The notes beneath the pieces are model-generated. The model was not told where the DNA came from. It ran no database searches and saw only the letters and a list, made by a program, of their open reading frames with translations. The position numbers were made by a program, and so were the translations under genes. Positions 43,781-52,346 of a stretch of DNA of 62,783 nt are shown here, in pieces (the first letter of the stretch is position 1; every line of letters starts with the position of its first letter). The DNA is taken from positions 1 through 62,783 of the forward strand of contig CAMDNO010000005.1 in NCBI GenBank assembly GCA_945902955.1, in the 5' to 3' direction. Origin of the DNA: Porphyromonas cangingivalis (GTDB lineage Bacteria; Bacteroidota; Bacteroidia; Bacteroidales; Paludibacteraceae).

Positions 43781-44719
43781 ATGGATTATCTTCTTATTCT
43801 TGCTGGTTTTGCAGTGCTTATTGCAGGCGCACATTATTTGGTTGATGGTGCTTCTGGCCTAGCAAAACGTTTTAATGTCCCCGACTTGGTTATTGGGCTT
43901 ACAATAGTAGCTTTTGGAACTTCGGCTCCCGAATTAGTGGTAAATATTATTGCTACATTGAGCCCAGATACTACCGACATTGCTTTAACCAATATAATTG
44001 GTAGCAATATGGTAAATACCTTTATTATTTTAGGATTTGCAGCTGTTGTTTTTCCTATTCGATCGCAAAAAAGTTCTCGACGATTCGACATGCCGCTAAA
44101 TTTAATGGCGCCTGTGGCGGTCATGTTGCTTCTTTGGGGTATGAGCGGCGAAATAAACATGGCTGGAGGATTTATTTTGTTGCTGTTTTTTGTTTGGTTT
44201 ATGACTGTGGTAGTTCGTAAAGCCATTAAACATCCGGAAGAAGTTGTAGAAGAGGGTTTTAAACCGGTAAAAATCTGGCTCGCACTAATAATGATTGTTG
44301 GTGGATTGGGAGCATTAATTGGTGGTGCTCAACTTATTGTACCATCAGCAACACGAATTGCCGAAGCTATGGGTATAAGCCAAGCAATTATCGGACTAAC
44401 TATTGTGGCTATTGGAACTTCGTTGCCCGAACTTGCTACATCTGCCGTAGCGGCTTTCAAGAAAAATTCTGATATTGCATTGGGTAATGTGTTGGGTTCT
44501 AATATCTTCAATGTATTTTTTATTTTATCAACAAGTGCTATTATTCGACCATTGCCAGCATACACCAACATTTATTACGATCTTGCATTTACTGCTTTGG
44601 GAAGTTTGTTTCTTTTGATAGTGGTTTATACAAATAAATCGCACAAAATTACACGTACTGCAGGCGCTTTATTAGTTTTGGGTTATGTGGGTTATATCAG
44701 TTGGGTTCTTTTTAAATAA
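43781..44719 (+). CDS. Calcium/sodium antiporter, CaCA family
   Basis: From the ATG at 43781 the protein has 312 residues; a TTG 33 bases upstream is less likely and lies in the repeat. It has about ten membrane helices and the two alpha repeats of the CaCA family: VAFGTSAPELVVNI with NIIGSNMVNTFIILG, and VAIGTSLPELATSAVAAF with NVLGSNIFNVFFIL. The layout matches YrbG-like exchangers. A strong terminator follows. Confidence 0.93.
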   Translation: MDYLLILAGFAVLIAGAHYLVDGASGLAKRFNVPDLVIGLTIVAFGTSAPELVVNIIATLSPDTTDIALTNIIGSNMVNTFIILGFAAVVFPIRSQKSSRRFDMPLNLMAPVAVMLLLWGMSGEINMAGGFILLLFFVWFMTVVVRKAIKHPEEVVEEGFKPVKIWLALIMIVGGLGALIGGAQLIVPSATRIAEAMGISQAIIGLTIVAIGTSLPELATSAVAAFKKNSDIALGNVLGSNIFNVFFILSTSAIIRPLPAYTNIYYDLAFTALGSLFLLIVVYTNKSHKITRTAGALLVLGYVGYISWVLFK

Positions 44720-44745
44720 TATTTTTTATAGAATGCGTTAAATAG

Positions 44746-44790
44746 AAAAGGCAAAACCACAAATTAAACTGCTGGTTTTGCCTTTTTTTA
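44746..44790. terminator. Bidirectional terminator between antiporter and argG
   Basis: AAAAGGCAAAACCA (44746-44759) and TGGTTTTGCCTTTT (44773-44786) are perfect 14-base arms around a 13-base loop, with A and T flanks. It separates convergent genes. Confidence 0.9.
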
Positions 44791-44805
44791 TGTCAGTAAA
44801 TTTTA

Positions 44806-46005
44806 CTATTTTTCGTTTCGCTTTTGTACGTTGTAAAAAATCTTCATTTGATTTCCCAAAATTTTTGTAAATCCTTTTACATCGTCGGCGCTCCAAGCGC
44901 GGTTTATTTCGCCATATTCGCCAAAGTCAGTTTTCATTAAATCGAACGTACTATCCACGCCTACAAGCGTATAGCTGTATGGGCGAAGTTTTATAATTAC
45001 TGTTCCGGTTACATTTTGTTGCGAACTTTGTAGAAATTGTTCCATGTCGCGCATTACAGGTTCAAGGTATTGTGCTTCGTGCAAAAACATGCCATACCAA
45101 TTACCCAATTGCTCTTTCCAGTATTGCTGCCATTTTGAGAGCGTGTGTTTTTCGAGCATTTTATGGGCGTTAATTATCAAAAGCGGAGCTGCGGCTTCGA
45201 AACCTACACGTCCTTTTATGCCAATAATGGTATCGCCAATGTGCATGTCGCGACCAATGCCAAATTTGTTGGCAATGTCTTCTAACTGATTAATAAGCAA
45301 TACTTTATTTTCATTCGTTACACCATTTACCGCTGTAATTTCACCTTTTTCGAACGAAATAGTTACCGTTTCTTCGCCTTGTTTTTCAACCTGACTTGGA
45401 TAAGCTTCTTCGGGTAGGGTTTGGTCTGATTTCAGCGTTTCTTTTCCGCCAATCGAAGTTCCCCACAACCCTTTGTTGATAGAGTATTCCATTTTGGTAA
45501 AATCGGCCACAAAACCATGCTCTTTGAGGTAGTTTATTTCGTATTCGCGGGTAAGAAGCATGTCGCGAGTAGGTGTCAGAATTTTTATTTCGGGTGCAAT
45601 AACATCAAAGGTCAAGTCGAACCGTACTTGGTCGTTTCCGGCTCCAGTGCTGCCGTGCGCTACATAATCGGCGCCAATTTCTTTGGCATAATGTATAATG
45701 GCCAATGCCTGAAAAATACGTTCGGAACTTACAGAAATGGGGTATGTGCCATTGCGAAGTACATTGCCAAACACCATGTATTTGATGCTTTTTTCGTAAT
45801 ACTCCTGCGTTACATCAAGTGTAACGTGCGAAGCTGCACCTAAACGATAGGCTTTATCTTCAATTACTTTTAATTCGGCTTCGCTAAATCCACCTGTATT
45901 TGCCACTGCGGTGTGTACTTCATATCCTTTTTCTTTGGCTAAATACATAGCACAGAAGGATGTATCTAATCCTCCACTAAATGCCAATAATACTTTTTGT
46001 TTCAT
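44806..46005 (-). CDS. argG: Argininosuccinate synthase
   Basis: The ATG at 46005 gives 399 residues; an upstream TTG start (46014) is less likely. The ATP-pyrophosphatase loop is LLAFSGGLDTSFCAMYLAKEKG, and substrate-binding segments VAHGSTGAGNDQVRFDL and SINKGLWGTSIGG are present. ArgG joins citrulline and aspartate. It is the third gene of argR-GNAT-argG; the argCDB genes that follow in Bacteroides are not here. A 107-bp repeat separates it from the GNAT gene. Confidence 0.95.
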   Translation of the reverse strand: MKQKVLLAFSGGLDTSFCAMYLAKEKGYEVHTAVANTGGFSEAELKVIEDKAYRLGAASHVTLDVTQEYYEKSIKYMVFGNVLRNGTYPISVSSERIFQALAIIHYAKEIGADYVAHGSTGAGNDQVRFDLTFDVIAPEIKILTPTRDMLLTREYEINYLKEHGFVADFTKMEYSINKGLWGTSIGGKETLKSDQTLPEEAYPSQVEKQGEETVTISFEKGEITAVNGVTNENKVLLINQLEDIANKFGIGRDMHIGDTIIGIKGRVGFEAAAPLLIINAHKMLEKHTLSKWQQYWKEQLGNWYGMFLHEAQYLEPVMRDMEQFLQSSQQNVTGTVIIKLRPYSYTLVGVDSTFDLMKTDFGEYGEINRAWSADDVKGFTKILGNQMKIFYNVQKRNEK

Positions 46006-46022
46006 ATAGTTCAAAAATCAAA

Positions 46023-46129
46023 CCCCCTAAATCCCCCTTCAGGGGACTTTAAGAGATATTACTACTGCTTTATTGTTTGTTTTTTATAAATACTTTTTTA
46101 TTAAGTCCCCTGAAGGAGGATTTAGGGGG
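46023..46129. repeat. Long GC-rich inverted repeat between the GNAT gene and argG
   Basis: The arms 46023-46052 and 46101-46129 are reverse complements apart from one mismatch and one base of length difference, around a 48-base AT-rich interior. Each arm contains CCCCTTCAGGGG or its near match. The right arm overlaps the last codon and stop of the GNAT gene. No transposase is encoded; it looks like a REP- or MITE-like element. Confidence 0.88.
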
Positions 46130-46694
46130 CCTTTGTTGTTTCGTCTTTTGCCGGATCAAACAACATGCCTGTGCAAAGGCAGTGTTTGCGGCTTGTGCGC
46201 TGTAAAATGTCGTAGTTCACGCAACTTTGGCAGCCTTTCCAAAACGATTCATCGTCGGTAAGTTCGGAAAATGTAACTGGTTTATAACCCAATTCTGAAT
46301 TTATTTTCATAACAGCTAAGCCGGTAGTAAGACCAAAAATCTTTGCATTAGGGTAGCGTTGGCGCGACAATTCAAATGCTTTACGTTTTATTTTCTTGGC
46401 TAAACCTTGCCCACGGTATTTATCCACAACTATAAGTCCCGAGTTGGCAACAAACTTTTTGTTTCCCCAAGTTTCGATATAGCAAAATCCGGCAAATTCA
46501 TCACCAGCTAAAGCAATAATCGCTTTTCCTTCTCTCATTTTTTGCTCCACATATTCAGGCGAGCGTCGAGCAATACCTGTACCGCGCACTTTGGCAGCGG
46601 TTGCGATGGTATCCAAAATAGTTTCAACATATTCCAGATATTTTTCGTCAGCAATTTGTACCGATATATTATCTACGGTATAGTTTGTATCCAT
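46122..46694 (-). CDS. GNAT acyltransferase of the arginine cluster (candidate N-acyl-glutamate synthase)
   Basis: The 190-residue protein has an N-terminal GNAT fold with the CoA loop VVDKYRGQGLAKKIKRKAF (about residues 91-109) and a C-terminal cysteine group (FWKGCQSCVNYDIL and KHCLCTGMLFD). Its place between argR and argG is also seen in Bacteroides, where the homologue is proposed to acylate glutamate for the first step of arginine synthesis; the donor there is thought to be succinyl-CoA. The final Pro codon and TAA stop come from the inverted repeat, so the end of the protein may have been altered. Confidence 0.85.
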   Translation of the reverse strand: MDTNYTVDNISVQIADEKYLEYVETILDTIATAAKVRGTGIARRSPEYVEQKMREGKAIIALAGDEFAGFCYIETWGNKKFVANSGLIVVDKYRGQGLAKKIKRKAFELSRQRYPNAKIFGLTTGLAVMKINSELGYKPVTFSELTDDESFWKGCQSCVNYDILQRTSRKHCLCTGMLFDPAKDETTKAP

Positions 46695-46744
46695 CTCTTA
46701 AATTTCTTTTTTTTTGAATATTACCTTTAAAGGTTTTCAGATTT

Positions 46745-47212
46745 CTAGTTCTCGGCAAAGGTATTTCGCATCATCAGTAAAATATCTTCACGTGTAATCC
46801 CTTCGCGGGGTATCACTAATATGGTGTCGTCGCCGGCAATGGTACCCAATACTTCGCCAGTGGCTTTGTTATCTATATCCCAAGCAATGGCGCTGGCATA
46901 TCCGGGTTTTGTTTTTACAACTACCAATTGTCCCGAAAATTCAACACTTAGTACAGCTCCGTGCGATATGGTAGGATTGGCGGTGGGCTGTATAGCAAGT
47001 GGTTTATTGTAAACCGGTAATACATATTTATACAATCCGTTGGAAAGTGGTGTCTTTGCAACTTTTAATAATTTTAAATCGCGCGAAAGAGTTGCTTGTG
47101 TTACATCACATTCTCGCTCAATTAGCAGATTCAGTAGCTCTTCCTGGCTACCCACTACTTTCGATCGAAGTATTTCCGAAATTATCTGCAATCGGTTTCG
47201 TTTGTTTTTCAT
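46745..47212 (-). CDS. argR: Arginine repressor ArgR
   Basis: The 155-residue protein has the ArgR winged helix (NRLQIISEILRSKVVGSQEELLNLLIERECDVTQATLSRDLKLLKVAK) and the C-terminal arginine-binding/oligomerisation domain (LVVVKTKPGYASAIAWDIDNKATGEVLGTIAGDDTILVIPR, including the GDDT motif). It heads the argR-GNAT-argG unit and is preceded by a promoter region with three palindromes, consistent with autoregulation. Confidence 0.95.
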   Translation of the reverse strand: MKNKRNRLQIISEILRSKVVGSQEELLNLLIERECDVTQATLSRDLKLLKVAKTPLSNGLYKYVLPVYNKPLAIQPTANPTISHGAVLSVEFSGQLVVVKTKPGYASAIAWDIDNKATGEVLGTIAGDDTILVIPREGITREDILLMMRNTFAEN

Positions 47213-47260
47213 TTTGTAAAATAAATTGTTTTTAGGGCTAATTTATATTTTGTTGCAATA

Positions 47261-47276
47261 ATGTATAAAATTACAT
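47261..47276. promoter_or_regulatory. Small inverted repeat in the argR leader
   Basis: ATGTA (47261-47265) and TACAT (47272-47276) flank a six-base AT spacer. It lies between the -7 box and the argR ATG. Confidence 0.4.
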
Positions 47277-47305
47277 GATTATTGCATAAATATCAAATTG
47301 GGGTG

Positions 47306-47327
47306 CAAATATACGGAATATATTCCG
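47306..47327 (-). promoter_or_regulatory. argR promoter -7 box with adjoining palindrome
   Basis: Minus-strand TATATTTG (47306-47313) fits TAnnTTTG. It abuts CGGAATATATTCCG (47314-47327), a perfect 14-bp palindrome in the spacer upstream of the -7 box. GAAT...ATTC resembles an ARG box core (TGAAT-N4-ATTCA) but is two bases shorter in the centre. Confidence 0.55.
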
Positions 47328-47372
47328 AATCTTCGGCGAAATATATATTAATTTGCATAAAAACAATTATTG

Positions 47373-47408
47373 TGCATGTAAAATGAATTTTAATACATTT
47401 TACATGCA
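47373..47408. promoter_or_regulatory. 13-bp inverted repeat upstream of argR
   Basis: TGCATGTAAAATG (47373-47385) and CATTTTACATGCA (47396-47408) are exact reverse complements around a 10-base AT spacer. It lacks a T-run and lies 60 bases upstream of the argR -7 box, so it could be an operator or the end of the gcvP message. Confidence 0.5.
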
Positions 47409-47456
47409 TGATTTCTTGCTTTGATAGCTTTTGGAGGAAATTAATAATGGTGTCGA

Positions 47457-50306
47457 TTATTCCCAATCACTTGTAGGGCGGCAGGTACAAACCAAGTTTC
47501 GGTCGCCAAAGGCATTGTCGACACGTGCAACATTTACCCAAAATTTATTTTCGGCCACCCATTCGGTGGGATACGCTGCTTTTTTGCGCGAATAAGCGTG
47601 ATTCCAACTATCATCTACAATAGTATATTCAGGATGAGGAGCATTCATCAACACATTGTCGGATTTATCGGCTTCGCCATTTTCAATTTCTTTAATTTCG
47701 GCAAAAATTTGCAACATGGCAGTTGCAAAACGGTCTAACTCTGCTTTCGATTCGCTTTCGGTTGGTTCAATCATTAAAGTGCCATGCACAGGAAATGAAA
47801 GCGTTGGAGCATGAAATCCATAGTCCATTAATCGTTTCGAAATGTCCGATTCGGTAACGCCCGAAGTAGCTTTAAAATTGCGCGCTTCCAAAATTAATTC
47901 GTGCCCCACGCGGCCATTTTCGCCGGTATAAAGCACATCGTATGATTCGTTTAATAAAGTGGCTAAATAGTTGGCATTCAAAATCGCATTTTTTGTTGAA
48001 GCAGTAAGTCCTTCTTCGCCCAGCATACGGATATAACCATAAGTAATAGGCAATACACCAGCACTGCCATAAGGCGCACCGGAAACTGTGTTTTTACCAA
48101 ATGTGGTGCTTGGCAAAAATGGTTTCAACGCTTCATTAACGCAGATAGGACCTACGCCAGGGCCACCACCACCATGCGGAATAGCAAATGTTTTGTGTAA
48201 ATTCAAATGACAAACATCGGCTCCAATAGCGCCAGGATTGGTTATCCCAACCTGAGCATTCATATTGGCTCCATCCATATAAACTTTGCCTCCATGAGTA
48301 TGAATTACTTCGCACATTTCTTTTATTGCCGCTTCGAAAATACCGTGCGTCGAAGGATAAGTAATCATACAGCCCAACAAATCATCTTTGTGAGCTTCTG
48401 CTTTTTCTTTCCAATCGGCAAGGTCGGTATTTCCATTTTCGTCGCATTTAATAACAACTATACTCAACCCCGCTTGTGCCGCCGAAGCCGGATTTGTGCC
48501 ATGTGCCGATGACGGAATTAATACAACTTTTCGGTTCGTTTGCCCAATCGATTCTTGGTACGATTTAATCGCCAATAACCCTGCATATTCGCCAGCAGCA
48601 CCCGAATTTGGTTGTAAACTACAACCATCGAAACCTGTGATGATAGATAGATAGTCTTCCAATTCGGCTATCAATTGATTGTAGCCCGCTGTTTGATTTT
48701 TTGGTGCAAAAGGATGGATGCTATTCCATTCGGGTCTGCTGAGTGGCAACATTTCCGAAGCAGCGTTCAACTTCATGGTGCACGAACCCAACGAAATCAT
48801 AGAATGCGTTAATGAAATGTCGCGACGTTCTAATTTTTTAATGTAACGCATCATTTCCGTTTCGCTGCGATACGAATTGAAAACCGAATTTGTCAAATAA
48901 TCAGAGCTTCGTTCAAACGATTCATCAATCGATTTTAAGCCATCTAACTCTTCATCCTCCACATAAACAGGAGAATTATTTGCAGCAGTTGCAAGTATTT
49001 CGATTAGTTTATTCAAATCGTCTACATCTGTTGTTTCGTCGAAACTGATACCAAATTCACCTGTTTCGAAATAACGGAAATTTACTTTAAACTGTTCAGC
49101 CACAGCTCTTAACTGCTTTATTGTTACTTCTTCGGGTAGGGAAACTTTAAGCGTGTCGAAGAAGTTCTCGTTTTCTTGCGAATAACCATAAACGGGCAAA
49201 ATTTCGTTTATATAAGTTGCACAAGCATGAATTCGTTCGGCAATGGTTTTTATTCCGTATGCGCCATGATAAATGGTATACATGCCAGCCATAGTTGCCA
49301 AAAGCGCTTGTGCGGTACAAATATTAGAAGTTGCTTTTTCGCGTTTGATATGTTGCTCGCGTGTTTGTAGTGCCATGCGATAGGCCATTTTCCCATTAAT
49401 ATCTTTGCTTATGCCAATAATTCTTCCGGGCATGTCGCGTTTAAATTCGTCGCGGGCAGCAAAAAAAGCCGCAGCAGGTCCACCGAAGTTCATCGGAATA
49501 CCCCAACGCTGCGTAGAACCAAACACAATATCGGCGCCCCATTCGCCAGGCGGTGTGAGCATGGCTAAGCTTAAAATATCAGTAGCCACAGCCACTTTGC
49601 AATTTTTTGAATGAGCCAAAGCGGTAAATTCGCTGTAATCCTCTACATTTCCATTTCCATTTGGGTATTGTAGTAGGGCGCCAAAAAAGCTATTGTCTAA
49701 TTTTATAGAATCCCAATTTCCTATTTCCAACGAAATGCCCTGACCAATGGAGCGTGTGTTGAGCACAGCTAATATTTGTGGAAATATATTTTTATCAACA
49801 AAAAGCTTCACTACATTAGCTTTTATCTGGTCGCGACTTCGAAGATTAAACATCATGGTCATGGCCTCGGCAGCTGCTGTGGCTTCGTCCAACAATGATG
49901 CGTTAGCCAATGTCATACCTGTAAAATCACAAACAGCAGTCTGGAAATTTAACAAAGCTTCGAGTCGTCCTTGCGAAATTTCGGCTTGATAGGGCGTGTA
50001 GGAAGTATACCACGATGGGTTTTCGAAAATATTGCGTTGAATAACGGCGGGCAGCATGGTATTGTACCATCCTTGGCCAATATACGAAGTGAACACTTTG
50101 TTTTTTGCACCCAACTCGGTAATGTGTTTGGCGTATTGGCGTTCGGTTAAAGCGTCCGGAAGTTCCAGAGGAGCACTTAATCGTATATTTGCGGGTAAGG
50201 TTTGATTTATCAATTCATCGAGCGACGAAACACCAATTTTTTGGAGCATACTTGCTTGATCATCTACCGAAACACCTATGTGTCGGTTTTGCAGCATTTC
50301 TTTCAT
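47457..50306 (-). CDS. gcvP: Glycine dehydrogenase (decarboxylating), P protein
   Basis: The 949-residue single-chain P protein of the glycine cleavage system contains both homologous halves. The PLP lysine is in HLNLHKTFAIPHGGGGPG (about residue 695). The N-terminus (RHIGVSVDDQASMLQKIGVSSLDELI) and substrate segment ISLGSCTMKLNAASEM are standard. gcvT and gcvH are not in the window. It decarboxylates glycine and passes the aminomethyl group to lipoylated GcvH. Confidence 0.97.
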   Translation of the reverse strand: MKEMLQNRHIGVSVDDQASMLQKIGVSSLDELINQTLPANIRLSAPLELPDALTERQYAKHITELGAKNKVFTSYIGQGWYNTMLPAVIQRNIFENPSWYTSYTPYQAEISQGRLEALLNFQTAVCDFTGMTLANASLLDEATAAAEAMTMMFNLRSRDQIKANVVKLFVDKNIFPQILAVLNTRSIGQGISLEIGNWDSIKLDNSFFGALLQYPNGNGNVEDYSEFTALAHSKNCKVAVATDILSLAMLTPPGEWGADIVFGSTQRWGIPMNFGGPAAAFFAARDEFKRDMPGRIIGISKDINGKMAYRMALQTREQHIKREKATSNICTAQALLATMAGMYTIYHGAYGIKTIAERIHACATYINEILPVYGYSQENENFFDTLKVSLPEEVTIKQLRAVAEQFKVNFRYFETGEFGISFDETTDVDDLNKLIEILATAANNSPVYVEDEELDGLKSIDESFERSSDYLTNSVFNSYRSETEMMRYIKKLERRDISLTHSMISLGSCTMKLNAASEMLPLSRPEWNSIHPFAPKNQTAGYNQLIAELEDYLSIITGFDGCSLQPNSGAAGEYAGLLAIKSYQESIGQTNRKVVLIPSSAHGTNPASAAQAGLSIVVIKCDENGNTDLADWKEKAEAHKDDLLGCMITYPSTHGIFEAAIKEMCEVIHTHGGKVYMDGANMNAQVGITNPGAIGADVCHLNLHKTFAIPHGGGGPGVGPICVNEALKPFLPSTTFGKNTVSGAPYGSAGVLPITYGYIRMLGEEGLTASTKNAILNANYLATLLNESYDVLYTGENGRVGHELILEARNFKATSGVTESDISKRLMDYGFHAPTLSFPVHGTLMIEPTESESKAELDRFATAMLQIFAEIKEIENGEADKSDNVLMNAPHPEYTIVDDSWNHAYSRKKAAYPTEWVAENKFWVNVARVDNAFGDRNLVCTCRPTSDWE

Positions 50307-50340
50307 TTTAGTGGGGAAATTATTTGATATTTAAGGGTAG

Positions 50341-50348
50341 CAAAGGTA
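50341..50348 (-). promoter_or_regulatory. -7 promoter box for gcvP
   Basis: Minus-strand TACCTTTG followed by C is a strong TAnnTTTGC match, 35 bases before the ATG. The leader is too short for a glycine riboswitch. Confidence 0.55.
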
Positions 50349-50541
50349 CTCTAAATGTTGGAGAAATGGGGTTAAATTTGGTAAAAATGTTTCAACAAAA
50401 TACCGTTCAGAGCGAGTGCTTTCAACTTGTAATTTTTATCGAAAAATAGTTCGTTTTTGTACAATAAAACCGATTATAAACTCACATTTTTAAACTAAAT
50501 GAACTTGAAATTGTTTGATTTTCATTTAAACAATACACTCT

Positions 50542-51174
50542 ATGTTACGTGATATACGAAAACAATACGAAATAGCTTCGTTAACCGAAAGCCAAGCAGA
50601 GTCGTCGGCTATCCTTCAATTCGAAAAATGGTTGAACGAAGCACTTAAAAGTTCGGAGTCAGAACCAACAGCTATGATAGTTTCAACTGTCGACGAACAA
50701 CTGCAGCCACATTCACGAGTAGTTTTACTCAAAGGCTTCGACGAAAACGGGCTGGTGTTTTTTAGTAATTATCTTAGTAATAAAGCCCAACAAATAGCTG
50801 CAAACAACCGAGTTGCAGTACTTTTTTTGTGGGAATCGTTAGAGAGGCAAGTTCGAATTACGGGTAAAGTCGAAAAAGTTTCAGAAGCTGTTTCGGTCGA
50901 TTATTTTAACTCCCGACCTCTTGACAGTCGCGTTGGTGCTTACGCTTCACCCCAAAGTCAAGTAATTGAAAGTAAAGAGTTTTTGGAAAATCGTTTTAAT
51001 GAAATAAAACAGCAATTTGGTGAAAACATACCCAAACCATCGCATTGGGGTGGTTACCGAATTATACCACAAACATTTGAGTTTTGGCAAGGCAGACCAA
51101 ACAGACTACATGATCGCCTTTTTTACCAAAAAATGGAAAATGGAACCTGGAAAATAGAACGTTTAGCGCCTTGA
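50542..51174 (+). CDS. pdxH: Pyridoxamine 5'-phosphate oxidase
   Basis: The 210-residue FMN enzyme oxidises PNP/PMP to PLP. Family features include RKQYEIASLTESQAESSAILQFEKWLNEAL, SRVVLLKGFDENGLVFFSNYLSNKAQQI, PLDSRVGAYASPQSQVI, and the C-terminal PSHWGGYRIIPQTFEFWQGRPNRLHDR followed by RLAP. All FMN-binding arginine and serine motifs appear intact. It is divergent from gcvP, itself a PLP enzyme. Confidence 0.95.
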   Translation: MLRDIRKQYEIASLTESQAESSAILQFEKWLNEALKSSESEPTAMIVSTVDEQLQPHSRVVLLKGFDENGLVFFSNYLSNKAQQIAANNRVAVLFLWESLERQVRITGKVEKVSEAVSVDYFNSRPLDSRVGAYASPQSQVIESKEFLENRFNEIKQQFGENIPKPSHWGGYRIIPQTFEFWQGRPNRLHDRLFYQKMENGTWKIERLAP

Positions 51175-51193
51175 TAAAAACGATACAATTTTA

Positions 51194-52189
51194 TTAAAAC
51201 CGCTTGAATCCAATTATTTCGCGCACTTCGCGCACGGTTTTGGCAGCACTTTCGTGGGCTTTTTCTTTGCCTAGGCGTGCCACTTTCGAAACATAGGCTT
51301 CGTCGGCAGAAATGGCTTTGATACGTTCACGCATAGGTTCTGTAAAGGCTATCATATCTACTGCCAATTGCTTTTTCATGTCGCCATAGCGAATTTGGCA
51401 TATATTGTATTGTTCTTCGAAAAAAGACAAAGTTTCGGGAGCCGATACAACTTTCATTAACTGAAAAATGTTCTGAATTGCTTCGGGCTTAGCCTGATTG
51501 GGTTCAGTAGGGCCACTATCAGTAACTGCTTTCATTACTTTTTTGCGAATGGCCTCGGGCTCGTCAGCAAAATAAATGGCATTGCCTTCGCCTTCCGATT
51601 TTCCCATTTTCCCACTACCGTTCAATCCCGGAATTTTCACTAATTCGTTTCCAAAATTAAAAGCTTGCGGTTCGGGGAAATAATCGACATTGTACATGCG
51701 ATTAAAGCGATTACCAAAGGTACGCGTCATTTCCAAATGTTGTTCTTGGTCTTTCCCTACGGGTACTTTTGTGGCGCGATGAATTAATATGTCAGCCGCC
51801 ATAAGTGTGGGGTAGGTGAGGAGCCCCGAGTTTACATTTTGTGGTTGCTGGCGAATTTTATCTTTAAACGATGTGCATCGTTCGAGCTCGCCTATATAAG
51901 CGTTCATATTCAGAAACAGGTACAATTCAGCTGTTTCGGGTACATCGCTTTGAATATATAAGGTTGCTTTTTCGGGGTCAAGGCCAGCAGCAAGGTACTC
52001 AACAAGTATTTGACGTACGTTTCCGTGCAAATCCTGCGGTGTAGGATGCGTTGTAAGCGAGTGATAATCGGCTATAAAGAAATAGCAATTATGCTCGTTT
52101 TGCATTTGTAAAAAATTGCGTAATGCGCCAAAATAATTGCCGAGATGTAAATTCCCTGTTGGGCGAATGCCACTGACTACTGTTTCCAT
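51194..52189 (-). CDS. trpS: Tryptophanyl-tRNA synthetase
   Basis: Using the ATG at 52189 the enzyme has 331 residues, the normal TrpS length. An upstream in-frame extension falls in a GC-rich repeat and is rejected. The HIGH-like motif is GNLHLGNYFGALRN, and the KMSKS-like loop is GSGKMGKSEGEG. It charges tRNA-Trp. It is convergent with pdxH. Confidence 0.96.
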   Translation of the reverse strand: METVVSGIRPTGNLHLGNYFGALRNFLQMQNEHNCYFFIADYHSLTTHPTPQDLHGNVRQILVEYLAAGLDPEKATLYIQSDVPETAELYLFLNMNAYIGELERCTSFKDKIRQQPQNVNSGLLTYPTLMAADILIHRATKVPVGKDQEQHLEMTRTFGNRFNRMYNVDYFPEPQAFNFGNELVKIPGLNGSGKMGKSEGEGNAIYFADEPEAIRKKVMKAVTDSGPTEPNQAKPEAIQNIFQLMKVVSAPETLSFFEEQYNICQIRYGDMKKQLAVDMIAFTEPMRERIKAISADEAYVSKVARLGKEKAHESAAKTVREVREIIGFKRF

Positions 52190-52205
52190 ACTACAAAACC
52201 CATAA

Positions 52206-52243
52206 CCCCGTTCGACTGAGCTCACGCCGAAGCCTAAAGCGGG
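52206..52243. repeat. GC-rich imperfect palindrome upstream of trpS
   Basis: The segment around TTCGACTGAGCTCACGCCGAA (52211-52231) is an imperfect palindrome centred on GAGCTC, flanked by CCCG and CGGG. It looks like an intergenic repeat fragment because it differs in base composition from its surroundings. It lies 17-54 bases before the trpS ATG. Confidence 0.55.
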
Positions 52244-52325
52244 ATTAAGTTACTTTCTTATCAATAATTTATATTACAACATTATTTATTTTGAAATCCT
52301 TAACTAATTCGAAGGAAATCTATAA

Positions 52326-52346
52326 CACCCCTTCAGGGGCTGGGGG
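52326..52346. repeat. Partial GC-rich repeat after lrp
   Basis: CCCCTTCAGGGG, the core of the element at 46023-46129, followed by CTGGGGG. It abuts the lrp TAA stop (52347-52349) and has only one arm. Confidence 0.6.

Noticed and set aside
46023-46129. Insertion sequence
   Set aside because: The element is only 107 bp, encodes no transposase and shows no obvious target duplication; it is described as a REP/MITE-like repeat.
47314-47327. Canonical ARG box
   Set aside because: CGGAATATATTCCG has GAAT and ATTC separated by two bases rather than the four of the known consensus, so it is reported only as a candidate palindrome.
50307-50541. Possible glycine riboswitch upstream of gcvP
   Set aside because: The leader from the -7 box to the ATG is only about 35 bases, and no tandem aptamer core was seen.
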